A stretch of DNA of 64,000 bases from assembly GCF_000764305.2 (NCBI RefSeq), contig NW_025930738.1, positions 464,014 to 528,013 on the forward strand, given 5' to 3'. The notes under the pieces were generated by a model. The model did not search any database. It worked only from the letters and a program-made list of their open reading frames with translations, and was not told where the DNA came from. Shown here piece after piece: positions 9,236 through 21,929 of the stretch. The stretch is from Hyalella azteca (Eukaryota > Arthropoda > Malacostraca > Amphipoda > Hyalellidae). The translations under genes were made by a program, and so were the position numbers. The stretch's first letter is position 1; each line of letters begins with the position of its first letter.

Positions 9236-11920
9236 AAAAAATGGATATTTGAATCGAATACATATTATTCAGTGAAAATGTCAATATATCTCCCTACTGT
9301 TTTTATAAATTATAAATAATCGGCAGGTTTAATGGGATATAAATGCATGATTTGATCCCCACATAAGACTGTTTCATTAATTTCGCCCTACCTTCATTTT
9401 AAATCTCCAATTTTCAGTGATATTCATTTAATTTCTATCCATTTCAAGGCTAGTTATATAGTTTCTTCTAACACCGTTGAAATATTGCCTGGAGAAGTGC
9501 TAGCATTCTTCCAGACTCTTATTCATAAAAACTTTTTGACAAATTACAACTTTTGAAATGATAATCTGATTTGATGCGAGTTTAAGCACGATCTCGACTT
9601 CATGGATACCAGAGCGAGTTCGTTTCTAGCTTAGTACCCTAACGCTCAGGCTCAAGGCTTACATCATTAAGCGCTGGCTCGCATGGCCACATAATTACTA
9701 TTATTTGTCAACATGCCAAGGCGGCAAGACTGAAATTTGGCACGTTTTTTGGCAAGTTTTTGCAAGTCCAACGTCTGCAAAGGTGCGGTGTGTACCTTAA
9801 ATTTAAAATATACGCGTCTTTAATGGCGTCCTTCATTTATGTGTGTCTTGATTGACATAAAGAGAAGAATAAAATAAGTACGAACTATAAATCATTCAAT
9901 TATTGAGGGAATATCATACTGGAGGACGTCGAATTTTCAGCTCAGGGTTACGCATATATGAAATTAAGCAGAGTTGTACTCGCATATTTCAGATGATTGA
10001 GCATCATTTTCATTTGCTTTGGAGTGTCCAAACGATTTGATTTGTAGGCATTAGACCTACAAGCGTACGATGAAATGACTGTTGTATCGTGGCATTCCAA
10101 GCGCTAAACCGTTAGAGTCCAGCCATTTTCGTGTCATCAAAAGGACTAGTTGCATTGCATCTCTTGTATGAAGACTAGATCACAGAAAACTTATTTGAAT
10201 CCGCGCATGAACATCGGTCGATTGCTTCAAGCCCAGCATCGTCAGGACAAATCTCGCTGGCTCTGAGCAACCGGGTAGAACTTTTTTGTTATTCTCGCAG
10301 CGGTAGAACAGGTTGCAGCCCAGCGCTGGGTAGAGCCGCAACTCTACCATGCCGTCATCGATGTTTTTGGTCACGACAGCGCCACAGTTGCACAGTGCCT
10401 CACAGAGTCAAACTTCCACACAGTTCTTCTGGTCGTGTCAATTTATGTATTAGAGACACAATTAAACTAACTTTATTTTCACGCATTTTGTTTACAAATG
10501 GTTATAGCATTACCGATTAATATTTCTCGAAGTCGGCATTACCACCATATTGTTCAATTTAAGCCCATTAAGTACATTATATGTGCTCTGTTCTTTGTTT
10601 TTCCTCCCAGAGTGAATAAGTGGAATTTTTATTTATTGATCTTGTGGTATTTCCCGCCACATAATTCTATACTAATTTTGAGGGGTATGATTGGATGGCG
10701 GCACTTATGGAGCTGATTCCTTCAAATTATTCACACGAACTTCTATGAGTTTATTCATATTAACCCTCAAGTTATTGTGAGAGCCTTTCTAATATGAAAG
10801 GCTGGTTTAAAAAGAGGCAAGAATATTTCCGATTCACACTATAAAAAAGTTGTTTTTCGTTAGGTGAGGCAGAATAAATACGCATAAAATGCAATGCCTG
10901 TAGAAGTGCATTACGGTAAGCTGTTTGGCATCGTCGAAGTCACCGCGACATTGGAATTTGATTTTATTTCCAATTAAATGACACGTAAGTGTTTGAGAAT
11001 ATCTTCTATATTTCTACTCTATTCAATAGTTTTATTTTAGTCACCAGCCATCGCATCTTTGTTTCCCATTTTATCCTCGAAAATAAAATTTAACTTCAAG
11101 TGATAACCTTGTAATAAAACTTGATACTTCACTAATGCGCACCCAATTTTAGCTACTTATTTTTTTTATGAATGTGTCAGTGTCCTGCCCAATTTTTAAT
11201 TAACTATTTTGAAGGTTTGTTGCTCTCTGCCAATGATTGTCACGAATTTCAAGTTTTATGAACCTGAGCTTATAAAGTCTCAAAAATCCAGACCAAAAAT
11301 TAACAAAAAATCCCATTCTGTCTTTCGCCCTTTATTTTGCAACGTTTCGAACGCGCAGAGCAACATATTTTCCTGGACAAGTTATCTTTTCGTCCTGCTG
11401 TCGGATCGCTCGTTCTGGTTTGGTTCATTAACGTTACACTGGGACAGTCGAAAAGTCTTTATTCATTTTCAAATTGAGTTAAACGTTCAATAAGAGACGA
11501 GGTGACAGGAGCAACACGACGGGACACTACACATGCTTCCCAGCTCCGCATGGGTGTAACTCCCACATATTAACTCAAAAATCTTTCGGCAGCTGACAGA
11601 GTGAAACTCTGTCAGCTGCAACAGAGCGGCTGACCTGGCTAGTACAACTCTGTCAGCCAGGGAGAAATCCGCTTGAATGAAAAATTGTACATCTAACATT
11701 AGAGAAAATTTGGCAAGACTGAATTATTTACATCATAGATTAGCGTTAAAAATCCTATCCTAGCTACACACAAGGCTAGCGTGGAACAGGCGGAAAACGC
11801 ACGAAAATAATACATAAAATGTTATTAGCAGTGTAGTACAGTGCAGTACAAATGCATAAATAATTATTAGTGCAATCCATGGAGACCGGTTGCAGACAAC
11901 AAAAGTAGGAGCACAATGAA
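9236..11920. other. Intergenic; one GC-richer open stretch and a perfect hairpin
   Basis: Mostly AT-rich without recognisable genes. The minus strand at 10406-10180 is open and GC-richer than its surroundings. It encodes several cysteines (LCEALCNCGA..., GCNLFYRCENNKKVLPGC) and could be an exon or exon relic; I do not recognise the family. At 11589-11619 there is a 14-bp perfect inverted repeat with a 3-nt loop (GCAGCTGACAGAGT / ACTCTGTCAGCTGC), followed by a further partial repeat of its arm. Confidence 0.45.
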
Positions 11921-11924
11921 CCTG

Positions 11925-12900
11925 CGATGAAGAGCTTGAAGTGCCCTTGGAAACGGCGGCCCCTTCATCAAGGTCATCATGTGCTGAGCTGGTCTGTTTC
12001 AAATTGATACAACACGAAATTATTAACTTGGAACCTGAATTCTCAGTATTCTAACGTTAACAGCGAAACTACATTCGAATTTGATGAGATCATCATAATC
12101 TAAGTTTGATGTCGGTTAGCAGTCGAATGACCTCTAGTGACCTCTGAGTAGACCAACAATGCAACGGTTGGCAGTGGTCAACGGTCAAGGACAGAGTAAG
12201 GTACTTTTTCAATGTATTTCACGGTTAAAAGTTTTCGATAGCATGCGGTAAGTAAATTTTTGATGCAATTAAATATCAAGTGCACGAGCGACATCTAAAA
12301 AACTCATGGGGCGCAGTGTTTAAGAATGCTTATTCGAGGACTTCGTGCTAACGCAGTAAAGTATGGAAGTAGTGCTGGTTTGAAGCTGCTCATAAGCGAC
12401 ACTGGATAGTACACAACCACAGCACTGCACTGAATTATAGTGCGATTTCATGAACTGAGAATTTGAACGGAGGGCACCTTCCAATGGCAAGAAACGATTA
12501 CAAACATTAACATTAATTCACATAAAGTGAAATTCGATTATGCCGGTCCGATCATACGGATTCTTTGAATGGATCGTTTATTAGAGGTCACAATAATGGA
12601 ATCAGAATCAGGTCCACAACTCTTCGTGAGTCTTTACATGATGGTTCCTACTTGGAGTCGAGGACCCTGTCCATACCTCCATACATTTACATAAACGTTA
12701 GCCAGTTCTCCGCAACCTCCTTGGAGAGAGAGATTCAAAGCGACACGTGTGCTCCAAGGTATCGCTTGTCCTCAAAGAAGTCAATAAACTGAATGGCGTC
12801 GTTAAACTCCGCAGCCCCTCACTGAAAATTCTCGATTATCGAGTTTAATGACGGAAGGCCACACCACGTGTGTTGTGCGAAGTAAAAAAAATTGTTAAAG
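11925..12900. repeat. Segmental-duplication module C, copy 1
   Basis: Direct diverged copy of 24565-25215. Shared blocks in the same order include TGCCCTTGGAAACGG.GGCCCCTTCA, GAAACTACATTC-AA-TTGATGAGAT, GTGATGTCGGTTAG-type sequence, and GAGAGAGATT.AAAGCGACAC (12725 and 25065). No intact gene is seen. Confidence 0.75.
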
Positions 12901-13765
12901 TGTCTAATTTGATACCAACTGATGAACATTTTTGTTGTACGCGCATCACATATTGCATGACTGGGGTAATTTTTGAAGTCGATGTATGAAAGGAAGACGA
13001 AAAACAAACAACCTTTCAATTTTTTAACGAAATTGAGAAAACTAAGGTAGAAATACTTAACTATAGAGGGTGAAATTTGTAAGCAAATAATGGCAATGGG
13101 TAACAAGGCCAAGCATAGACGCGAAAAATGTCTAAGCAGAACTTGAAAACAACTAGTACAATAAATCCAGCACACAGTCGACGGAATAACTCCAAGCTGC
13201 CCTATTCGGCTTCTCTCGAGATCGCTTCAGACGCACACGGACTGGAGACACGCATGCGTGCTCACTCAACTCGAGCAAGGAGGACGAGCTCAATGGAGTG
13301 AGTGACCATTGAGAGTAACGTTGTGATGAAGCAGCCAGCAGTAGACACGTCGATCATGCTCCTCCACGCTAGTTAGGGTAGCTAGGGAATCATGGATGGC
13401 TCCAGAGATGACGAGGTCAGTTGCACCAAGCAGACGCACCGGCGTGCCTTAATCAACAGGAGAAAGTCAGCATCAGGTCACAGGTACTGCCCGCTAGGGC
13501 GTAACAGGGAGAAGGCTGTTATGGACGACAGAGCAGACCTGAGGTAAGGCATAAGCATACCTCGTCATCAAGAAAGCATTGGATACCTGGCTGAGCTGGA
13601 TCTGTTCAAGTGGAAACGTTTGCAGTACAGTTAGGCAAGCGAATCCTTTTAATTCTATTTCACACCAATAATTTTGAACCACGCAAAACCAAATTAACAT
13701 GAGAGCTTGAATTGACCGGACATCACGAGACAAATACTAGCAAAAAGGACAATGACAAGTTCAAA
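12901..13765. other. Intergenic, unrecognised GC-richer block
   Basis: 13190-13660 is noticeably less AT-rich than its flanks and has no long open frame with recognisable motifs. It may be an old transposon relic or exon debris; nothing can be named. Confidence 0.4.
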
Positions 13766-13769
13766 ATTA

Positions 13770-14207
13770 TAGCAGTAGTTTACCAGTGCCAAGATATTAT
13801 AGTAGTTTACCTGTGCCAAGATTTTATAGTAGTTTACCGGTGCCAAGATATTACAGTAGTTTACCTGTGCCAATATTTTATAGTAGTTTATCGGTGCCAA
13901 GATTTTATAGTAGTTTACCAGTGTCAAGATATTATAGTAGTTTACCTGTGCCAATATTTTATAGTAGTTTACCGGTGCCAAGAATTACAGTGGTTTAACT
14001 GTGCCAAGATTTTATAGTAGTTTATTGGTGCCAAGATTTTATAGTAGTTTACCGGTGCCAAGATTTTATAGTAGTTTACCGGTGCCAAGGTTTTATATTA
14101 GTTAACCGGTGTCAAGATTTTATAGTAGTTTACCGGTGTCAAAATTTTATAGTAGTTTACCGGTTATAATATTTTATAGTAGTTTACCGGTGTCAAGATT
14201 TTAGAGC
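13770..14207. repeat. Minisatellite, 27-bp unit, about 16 copies
   Basis: The unit is AGTAGTTTACCGGTGCCAAG plus ATTTTAT. Because 27 is divisible by three, the array stays open in several frames on both strands and yields repetitive peptides (QDFIVVY..., NYYKILA...). No start context, splice signals or conservation argue for coding. Confidence 0.95.
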
Positions 14208-14209
14208 AA

Positions 14210-17200
14210 TGCTTACTGGTTTGAGAAGGAGAATATTTTTAAATTTGTTTTCATATTGTAGAGTGATCTTTATGCATTTTTTGGACTAATTTAAAAAATT
14301 ATATAGCTTTTTTCCTATCATGAAAGACTTGCCTTTAAAAAATTTTGATATACTATGGATTCATTTTTATTGCGTTAACGTGTAGTAAATACATAACATA
14401 CAACGCTATTCGGGTATAATATGGATAGTATTATAAATTTGTGTTGCACAATTAGCCGAAGTCTCTGTAGAAACACTTTCTTTTCCCCTTGCTACTTTTT
14501 GGTGTTTTCTGTGTGATATTTTCTTATATTCTCCCTTTGCAACATCCAATAATATTCTGCATCATCTTTGCATTCCATTAATCTTAATATATGCGCTTAA
14601 TTTCTAAATTATTTTAATGGAAATGTTTTCCTTATTCCTCACTTAAACCACCAAGATTTTCTGCATGCAAATGTGTCCACAAGCTATAGTTGGGTTAAGG
14701 AAATGGTCACTTACACTTATGTTACAGCCAAAGATTTTGTTGTATTGTAACCATTCAGCAACCAGAATTTGGTAGATCATGGCTTTTCGGTTTTCAAGGA
14801 AGCCTGTTACAACTCGTTTAAATGAATTCCAGGCATTCTTATCTTTCATTTTCATTTTTGTGACAAAGGTTTCATCTTCTAAAAGTTTTCTAATGTCAGG
14901 CCCAAGATAGACTACACTTCCTCTTTCAGCTTAGCATCGGAAAGACCAGGAAACTCGGAAAGACCAGCCCAATTTGATTTGAAGTGGCAGAAGTAAGATA
15001 TTTTTGGGATCGGCTAAGTTTTGTTTCTGAACATTTCAACTCTGGGATTAAGATCGTTTCTGATTGGCTACGTCTGCCTGACACAGTGTACGTTGTTTAT
15101 TGTCACGGTCATTCCATTCACCGAGGAGACAAGGAAACTTTGGTACCCACTTTGTTGACCTAGTAATATGGAAATAATCTTGAAATTCCCACAAGTCTTC
15201 CATTTATGGCCATTGTAGCTGAGCTTATTATATAAGAATAAAGTAAAAATATAATAGAAAATATAAGAGAACGCTAAGAATTAACTAGAAGAAAATATAA
15301 TCAAAACACGTTCATAAATAATAATGTCACTAGATTGCTTGAATCGCAGATTCACTATAAATTAAAAAGCGAAGAAAACTCCACAAAAATTCAGCATATC
15401 GCTATTGAAAACGTTTAGGAGACCAGCTCCAGCGTCAGTTCGACAAATCTAGAACACAAATACAGTCAGAAAATTAATAAAGTTAGTTTGGAGTCAAAAG
15501 AAAAAACACAGAAGTTAAAAAACTATATTTACAGGCAAATGGCAGACTAATAAATTAAATGCCTATCTATTCACATAGGCTGCATTTAAACTAGGCTTCT
15601 CTTTAAAAATATACAATGATTCCAAAATACGCAGATCGGAAGCACCAGAACTATAAGCTAAAACCTTAAAGTCAGTGGCGGACACTGGAACGTTGCTCTG
15701 TTCGGCGTGAGTGCGCACAGCCGAATGAAGATTTCTCCGCTTTTAAATTTCTAACGTTCATAAATATCGTATTTACAAACACTGTTTAGTAACCTGTTCA
15801 CAATAAAAAATCCATGATTTAAACTAATTCAACCACTTATAAAGGCTATAATCACGGAAAATTTTACGCATCCTGAAGCTGGAAATACATGAAAATAGGC
15901 TATTTTAAAGTGGAATTTGTAATTTATCTGAGTGTGATTTTTTTCACTATTTACACCGTAATCGGCGCAAAAATACTAGTAAAGACATTAGTTAAAAATT
16001 AAACATTTTTTCACCGCAGACCTGTGTAATCTGAAAAGCTGATTCGCTTGTCTTCGGGACTCGGTAAGTAGTGAGGATTGAATTAAAGGGGTATTGAAGC
16101 TTGGCGAAGCGGGAGAATGAGTTGGCGGGACTATGGCGAGAAATCAGTTCTAAGTCCTTACACACGAAGTTGCTACTCTCCAGCGTAAAGTCTTCGTAAG
16201 GTGATAACGGATCCGGCATGAATTTTGAACAACGGGCGGTTTTCAGATGGATGGAGAAGTTGCCAGCGGTCGGCTAGAGCTAATTGGCTTGGGCCGGCGG
16301 CTGGCCAATTTGGGTACACTCTTCTCGTTCAGCTATTGCCCCTCGGACGTCAGTGACTCCAAGGACCCTCGTGCGATGACAGCTGAGTAATTTACGGCGT
16401 GCTGTCCCTCATTCCTTCCACCACACCTTCATCGAGCTGTTATTACGTAATCCGGATTTTCAGTCCACGTGTGAGCATGATCGTTTTTAAGAAGTCAAAG
16501 GTGACAAATATCTGCAACAAGGAGGCAGATAAGTAAATATCGGGTTTACTTACCAGTGGACAGTAAATAGTGAAAACAATAGACATCTCATAAATGTAAA
16601 TATATTTTACAATTAGTGAACATTATTGTGAAAAATTCTATTTGATGATAACCGTTTTATTATAAAGTTTAATTCTTTTTATTGCTACACATAGATTGTA
16701 AATAAATAACTGGATAGACACTAAAATTAAAATTGTTATCTCATTTGCGAGTTGAGTTAAGGTGAACCTAATAAGTGAAGGAATCCCACAGCAACCAACC
16801 AAGCCTGTCCGAGGTGTCGCAGCTCTTAATATCCCTATTGGTACGCGCCAAGTGTGGCATGCCGTTTAGCGAGACATCCTTACTGTTAGTGTGTAAAATC
16901 AAAAGGTATCATCCAACCATCATGATTTAATTTAATAGCTTAAAGGTTCCTTTGAGAATTTCCGACGGGACTTCAAATTTGAATTTTAAATAAATTCTAT
17001 TAATTGAATATTGCCTAAATTCATTCCTAAATTTTCGAGCACACGCAGCCGTTTCGTATGTTTACTCTCTGTCTTTCTTGCTTAATAACTATTAAAAAAA
17101 AAGGAATTTCGTTTGTACACGTCCATCGTCCTCGCAAGGGTCCAAAGCTAGCAATGTCACAGCAGCTGGCCGTTAATTCTAAAACCTTATCGGCAACATC

Positions 17201-17398
17201 TTTACTCCTTCACTCGCCTAAATGTCTCGCAAGTGTCCATTGCTAACGTTCTCTAAGCTAGGACGCGGCGACAGTCATCTCATCCACCTTGTCAGAGACA
17301 ACTTTACTCCGTCTTGCGGATGCCTCCCAGCAACTTCATATTGTTTCTTTTCGTGGATTCTAAGTGGGAGTGGAGGCGTCTACCATTTGAGCACGGAA
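14210..17398. other. Intergenic, no gene recognised
   Basis: AT-rich. A GC-richer island at about 16000-16450 contains a 75-codon minus-strand open frame (16219-15992) with no recognisable motif. Otherwise nothing. Confidence 0.5.
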
Positions 17399-18489
17399 CC
17401 CAGCAGGCATCTGACGTTGAAACAACGTTGATTATTGGTTGATTTCAGGTTGAAATGTTGAACAACCAAAATTAAACGTCATATCAACGTCGAAATCTGA
17501 CCAACACTAGAAGGAACGTAAAACAACCTTATTCCAACGTTGAAATAACGTCGATATTGATACGTTGAATTTATACAAATTTTTAAACGTTGAATCAATG
17601 TTGATATCAGGTTGAGATGCTGAACAACCCAAATTATACGTCCAATCAACGTCGAAATCTGATCAAAACTAGAACGGATGTAAAACAATCTTATTTCAAC
17701 GTGGAAATAACGTCGATACTGGTACGTTGAATGTTTACTAATTTTTAAACGTTGAATCAATGTTTATTTCAGGTTGAAATGCTGAACAACCAAAATTAAA
17801 CGTCTGATCAACGTCGAAATCTGATCAAACTAGAACGGACGTAAAACAACCTTATTTCAACATTGAAACAACGTCGATATTGATACGTTGAATTCTTACT
17901 AATTTTTAAACGTTGAATCAATGTTGATTTCAGGTTGAAATGCTGAACAACCAAAATTAAACGTCCGATCAACGTCGAAATCTGATCAAAACTGAAACGG
18001 AAAACATTGATTCAACGTTGCATTGAAACGTCAGTACGACGTTTCATGAGAGACGTTGCTTCAATTTTCATTCTAAACCTATTTTCACCCCGATCTCAAT
18101 GTCGTAATGCGTAGTTGTTTCAACGTCGATTCAACCATAGAATTCAACGTTGCAGCAACGTCGTAGTAGCAACATCGATTCAACGATGCATTGTAACGTC
18201 AGTACGACGTTGCACGAAAGATGTTGCTTCAATTTTCATTTTAAACCTCCTTTCACCCCGATATCAATGTCGTAATGTGTAGTTGATTCAACGTCGATTC
18301 AACCATAAAATTCAACGTTGCAGCAACGTCGTAGTAGCAACATTGATTCAACGTTGAATTGTAACGTCAGTACGACGTTTCATGAAAGATGTTGCTTCAA
18401 TTTTCATTCTAAACCTCCTTTCACCCCGATCTCAATGTCGTAATGCGTAGTTGATTCAACGTTGATTCAACCACCGAATGCCTGCTGGG
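17399..18489. mobile_element. Inverted-repeat element containing two satellite arrays (162 bp and 168 bp)
   Basis: The ends are perfect 12-bp inverted repeats, CCCAGCAGGCAT (17399-17410) and ATGCCTGCTGGG (18478-18489). The 1091-bp interior is almost entirely two tandem arrays. One is about 3.4 copies of a 162-bp unit (landmark GAACAACC at 17460, 17622, 17784, 17945). The other is about 2.8 copies of a 168-bp unit (landmark TCAATTTTCA at 18061, 18229, 18397). Both units are packed with TCAACGTTGA-type palindromes. No transposase frame is visible, so it is a non-autonomous element. Target-site duplication is not clear (AA on both sides at most). Confidence 0.85.
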
Positions 18490-19129
18490 AAGGAGCCACT
18501 GCAGACCATGATGGTGCTACCGCAAATGTATTGGACTAACTCGTTTGGAGAACTTTGGACCCCGCACGAAGAGCAGTATGAAGTCAATATGGAGTAGCAG
18601 TACGAAGCTGCCCAGGGATCGGGGGACCAGCTATCAAGGTCACTGAACTAACCGGTTCTGCATTTATGGATGGAAGCTACTAGAACTAAAGCGCAGTGTT
18701 CGTGTGCTCGAGTACGCTTGTTTAAAATGCTCTGTCCCTCCACTGAAAGTTAGGAACACCAGTTGTACCTAAAAATTACCTGGTAAACTGGAAGTCTTGT
18801 CTCTATATTGTGCTTCTATATAATGCTATATACTTGATGTCTTGTCTCCAGCAGTTCCTAGCCTGGCTGTCTCACCCAAATCTAGTAGTCCCTTTTTTTA
18901 CGATAGCTAAGATGGCTTGCCTCGGATTTAAATAATTGTTTTCCATGTTAAAACGACCGTTTATTCATTTTGTGCAGTTGGAGCTCTGAGTTCCTGTTGG
19001 AAACTGGCGAATTATCCGAAGTTCCGGAGATTCGTCCATTCATAGCTACTGTTATCCTTGGCTCACAGGACGCAACTCAGGGTACTATCGGTTAATGAAT
19101 AAATTACATTCAATTATTCTCTGTCCAAT

Positions 19130-19345
19130 TGTCCAGTCACATTGAGCAGCAGGGATGTTCTCGAAGAAGATCGCACGACCACGCTCCTCATCCCTAAGGA
19201 AATTGGATGGCGAGTGAGCTATCTTTGGGTGAGCTAGCTTTGGCGTTATAGAAAATCAATTATTCTCTATGAAGATGCCAACCTTAAAGTTAATGTTTCG
19301 CCTAGTCTCGTGCACTAGGAAATAATTCATGGTATTATCATGCTA
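19130..19345. repeat. Segmental-duplication module D, copy 2
   Basis: Direct diverged copy of 25665-25945. Shared are CATTGAGCAG...GATGTTCTCG-AGAAGATCGCA, CTCATCCCT-A-GAAA and the CTAGGAAATAATTCAT-like block. Confidence 0.65.
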
Positions 19346-19364
19346 CGTAGTGGTCGTAAGTGGT

Positions 19365-20195
19365 GCAAACACCATAGTAAATACTGACCACAATAAGTCT
19401 GATTTCATTCTAATCAGACAAAATCACAAGAACCAAACTGACAAAATACAACAATCGAAGAAGTACGTTTAACTGGCGAGCGATAGCAGTGTTCAAGAGA
19501 CAACTTCTAGGAAAGTGAACAGTCGCGCAGCGGCAGCGCTGACGTAGCTCACACAGTGAGCGCCTATAGCAAGTTGCACCGTTGTATCGGCGTTTTCTTC
19601 TTGCCGATGTACACGTAAGGAGTTAGCTTTACGAAGAAGAATATTTCAATAACAATAATTAGAAAAGGTACAAGTTGAAGCAAGCTTATAGGACCGATTA
19701 TTCTTTTATTACATCTTTTAAATTTAATTGATTAGTAAGGATATGACATGGTTCGCCTTGAGACAAACCATACACTCGACGAGCCCCTTATATATACTTA
19801 GAGATTGATAAACTCTTTCCGAGCATCTGACGCTGAAAATTTTCATAAAGACCGTAATGAAGTTGCTATTACTAAAATTGAAAAAAAAACTTCTCCGGGA
19901 ACCAAATACTCAAAAATAGTTCAACCCCCAATAGATATGATCGATAAAAAATAGTTTTCTTGTTTTTTCATTGAGGATTGTTTCGAATCTTGACAGATCA
20001 GTGAATATATATAATATAATTTGCTATATGTCGCTATTGCGCAGTCTCTGGTCCCACTCAGGACACCAGGGAGATCAAGTCGTCGGACGACGTCAGCGCT
20101 CGACGGTCCCTTGATTGTACTTTATAGCTCGACCAAAACCATCGAATATTCTAGAGCTCTCTTGCTGCAACACGCGTCACTATATAATGCAATTA
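19365..20195. repeat. Segmental-duplication module A, copy 2
   Basis: Direct copy of 28273-29055. It is best conserved at the right end (GACGTCAGCGCTCGACGGTC, CACGCGTCACTATATAATGC), where only a few substitutions and one 30-bp indel are seen. It also shares TAAATA-TGACCACAAT and TCTTGACAGATCAG. Confidence 0.8.
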
Positions 20196-20229
20196 AGGCT
20201 TGTAATCTCCAAATCCCATTTTTCTGCTT

Positions 20230-21700
20230 ATTGCCTCGTGCCTTCGACCAGGCTGTCTCTAACTGGAGTCATTTTAATTGCTACTTTATTGTGGTATTTC
20301 GAAATTCTCCTTTTAAGTCAACTAAAGATGCAAAATTGCTCGAATATAAGCTTTTAACTTGAAACATTAGGTACAACGAAATGAACTTATTTCAATTGCA
20401 ATTCATTAACACACTTTTTCAAAGGACAAAATTGAATGTTTTTAAATAGTTTTTGAGTTTACTTGGCTTCCAGGAAAAAGAAATCAAAATTTACATTTGG
20501 CGGAGAAAAGCATTCTAGCTTGAATTACGAGTTGTAGTTTCTAGTATGCGAACTTACATTTCTAGGTGGAGGATATCCAAATTTACATTTCAAAATAGAG
20601 GGCATCCGAGTTTACGTTTCTTGGTTGAGTGATTGAGTTTAATTATACATGAGGAGCAGATTGGGTATTTTCTGGACGGTCACAGAAAGATTAACTTCCG
20701 ACTTATGCGCCACTACCTTCAAAGAAATGTTTCAATGACTGCTGTTTGGTGTGTATAAGTGTCCCTGACTGTTTCTTTATTACGGTCTAGCATTGAGTAA
20801 TGACATATATTTGATTATTGAGATACAGAGATACTTCACAAAAATTAAATTTAGCAAACATTTTTGCATGAAAGAGAATTTTAACTCATTTGATGTGTGA
20901 AGATGATATTTTAAAGTAAATTTTACTTCTAAATTTCCCACTAATTTTAAATTTTTCATTCCAAATTCTATGATTTTAACCAAAAAATTTTCCATTTTGA
21001 CAAGCATATATTATTGATGAAATCATTTACTCGAATCCACACTCGAAATATCCACCCCGTTAGTGCGAGTGAACTTTTTACCGACGACTGACATTATCAG
21101 ATTAAACCGGTCTACCACTATCACAACATTAGATGTGCAAAACTAGCTAGTTTTGACGCCTTTACTGCTTCGGCTCTCGTCTTGGGAGACTTTTTAACAC
21201 TGGAATGTTAGTGCTATCTGCAGATTGCGCATTTGCCATCCCAACAATTGAAAATTTAAATATTTCCTGATTTTAAATGGAGCAGTACAAGTTTAAAGCC
21301 ACCAATTTATGCCCTATAACACGCGCACATTTCCTTTTGTGGCCCGTCTGCTTCAGCCAGACACATTATGCGGCTACCTACGAACACCTATGAAAAGACC
21401 ATATAGTAAATATTGCCGCAAAACAGGCTCTTAGCTGGGCCTCTTCACCTTGGGATGTCATGATGGGTATATATAAACATATTTTTCTCGAATAGTACAG
21501 TTGACTGCATTGCTATAGTCGTTTTATAATACGGCTGACTGACTTCCCGATCAAATGCTACGGTCGGGATATTATTCGAAAAGAATGAAACCACCGCAGA
21601 AACTCTAACATCTTACGGGTTTACTTCATTGTTGGTAACAAACTTTTCCTTGAATATAAATGTAGTTTGTATCAGTAAGTTATATTGAGGTTGAATGTAA
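20230..21700. repeat. Segmental-duplication module B, copy 2
   Basis: Counterpart of 5995-9075 (see that entry for landmarks). It lacks the MITE pair and the retroelement fragment, and has only two or three monomers of the 29-bp minisatellite. Confidence 0.7.
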
Positions 21701-21709
21701 ATTTGAAAA

Positions 21710-21929
21710 TACACTGTTAGAAAAAAACGGTGAAAAAACGGTCCCACTGGCGTTCTATAGGTGGCCGATCGCCCCGTGAAAATAAACAGTTTCGCCGTTT
21801 TTATCAGATGCTTTACGGATTTCTAGTGTTAAATTAGAATAAAAACGGCGACGCGGTGTTTCTTTTCACGTGCCGACCGGCCACTGAAACGCCGGTAATA
21901 CCGTTAACGGTAATTTTTCTAACAGTGTA
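21710..21929. mobile_element. MITE, about 220 bp, TIR TACACTGTTAGAAAAA
   Basis: Begins TACACTGTTAGAAAAA and ends TTTTTCTAACAGTGTA, inverted repeats of at least 15 bp. The interior is itself rich in inverted segments (AAACGGTGAAAAAACGG, CCGTTTTTATC / GAATAAAAACGG). There is no coding capacity. Confidence 0.85.

Noticed and set aside
11589..11619. Perfect hairpin as a possible histone-type 3' stem-loop or pre-miRNA
   Set aside because: No histone gene adjacent; the stem of 14 bp with a 3-nt loop is too short for a microRNA precursor.
13694..14017. Overlapping open frames on both strands with repetitive peptides
   Set aside because: They are a by-product of a 27-bp tandem repeat whose length is a multiple of three; no start context, splice sites or non-repeat sequence.
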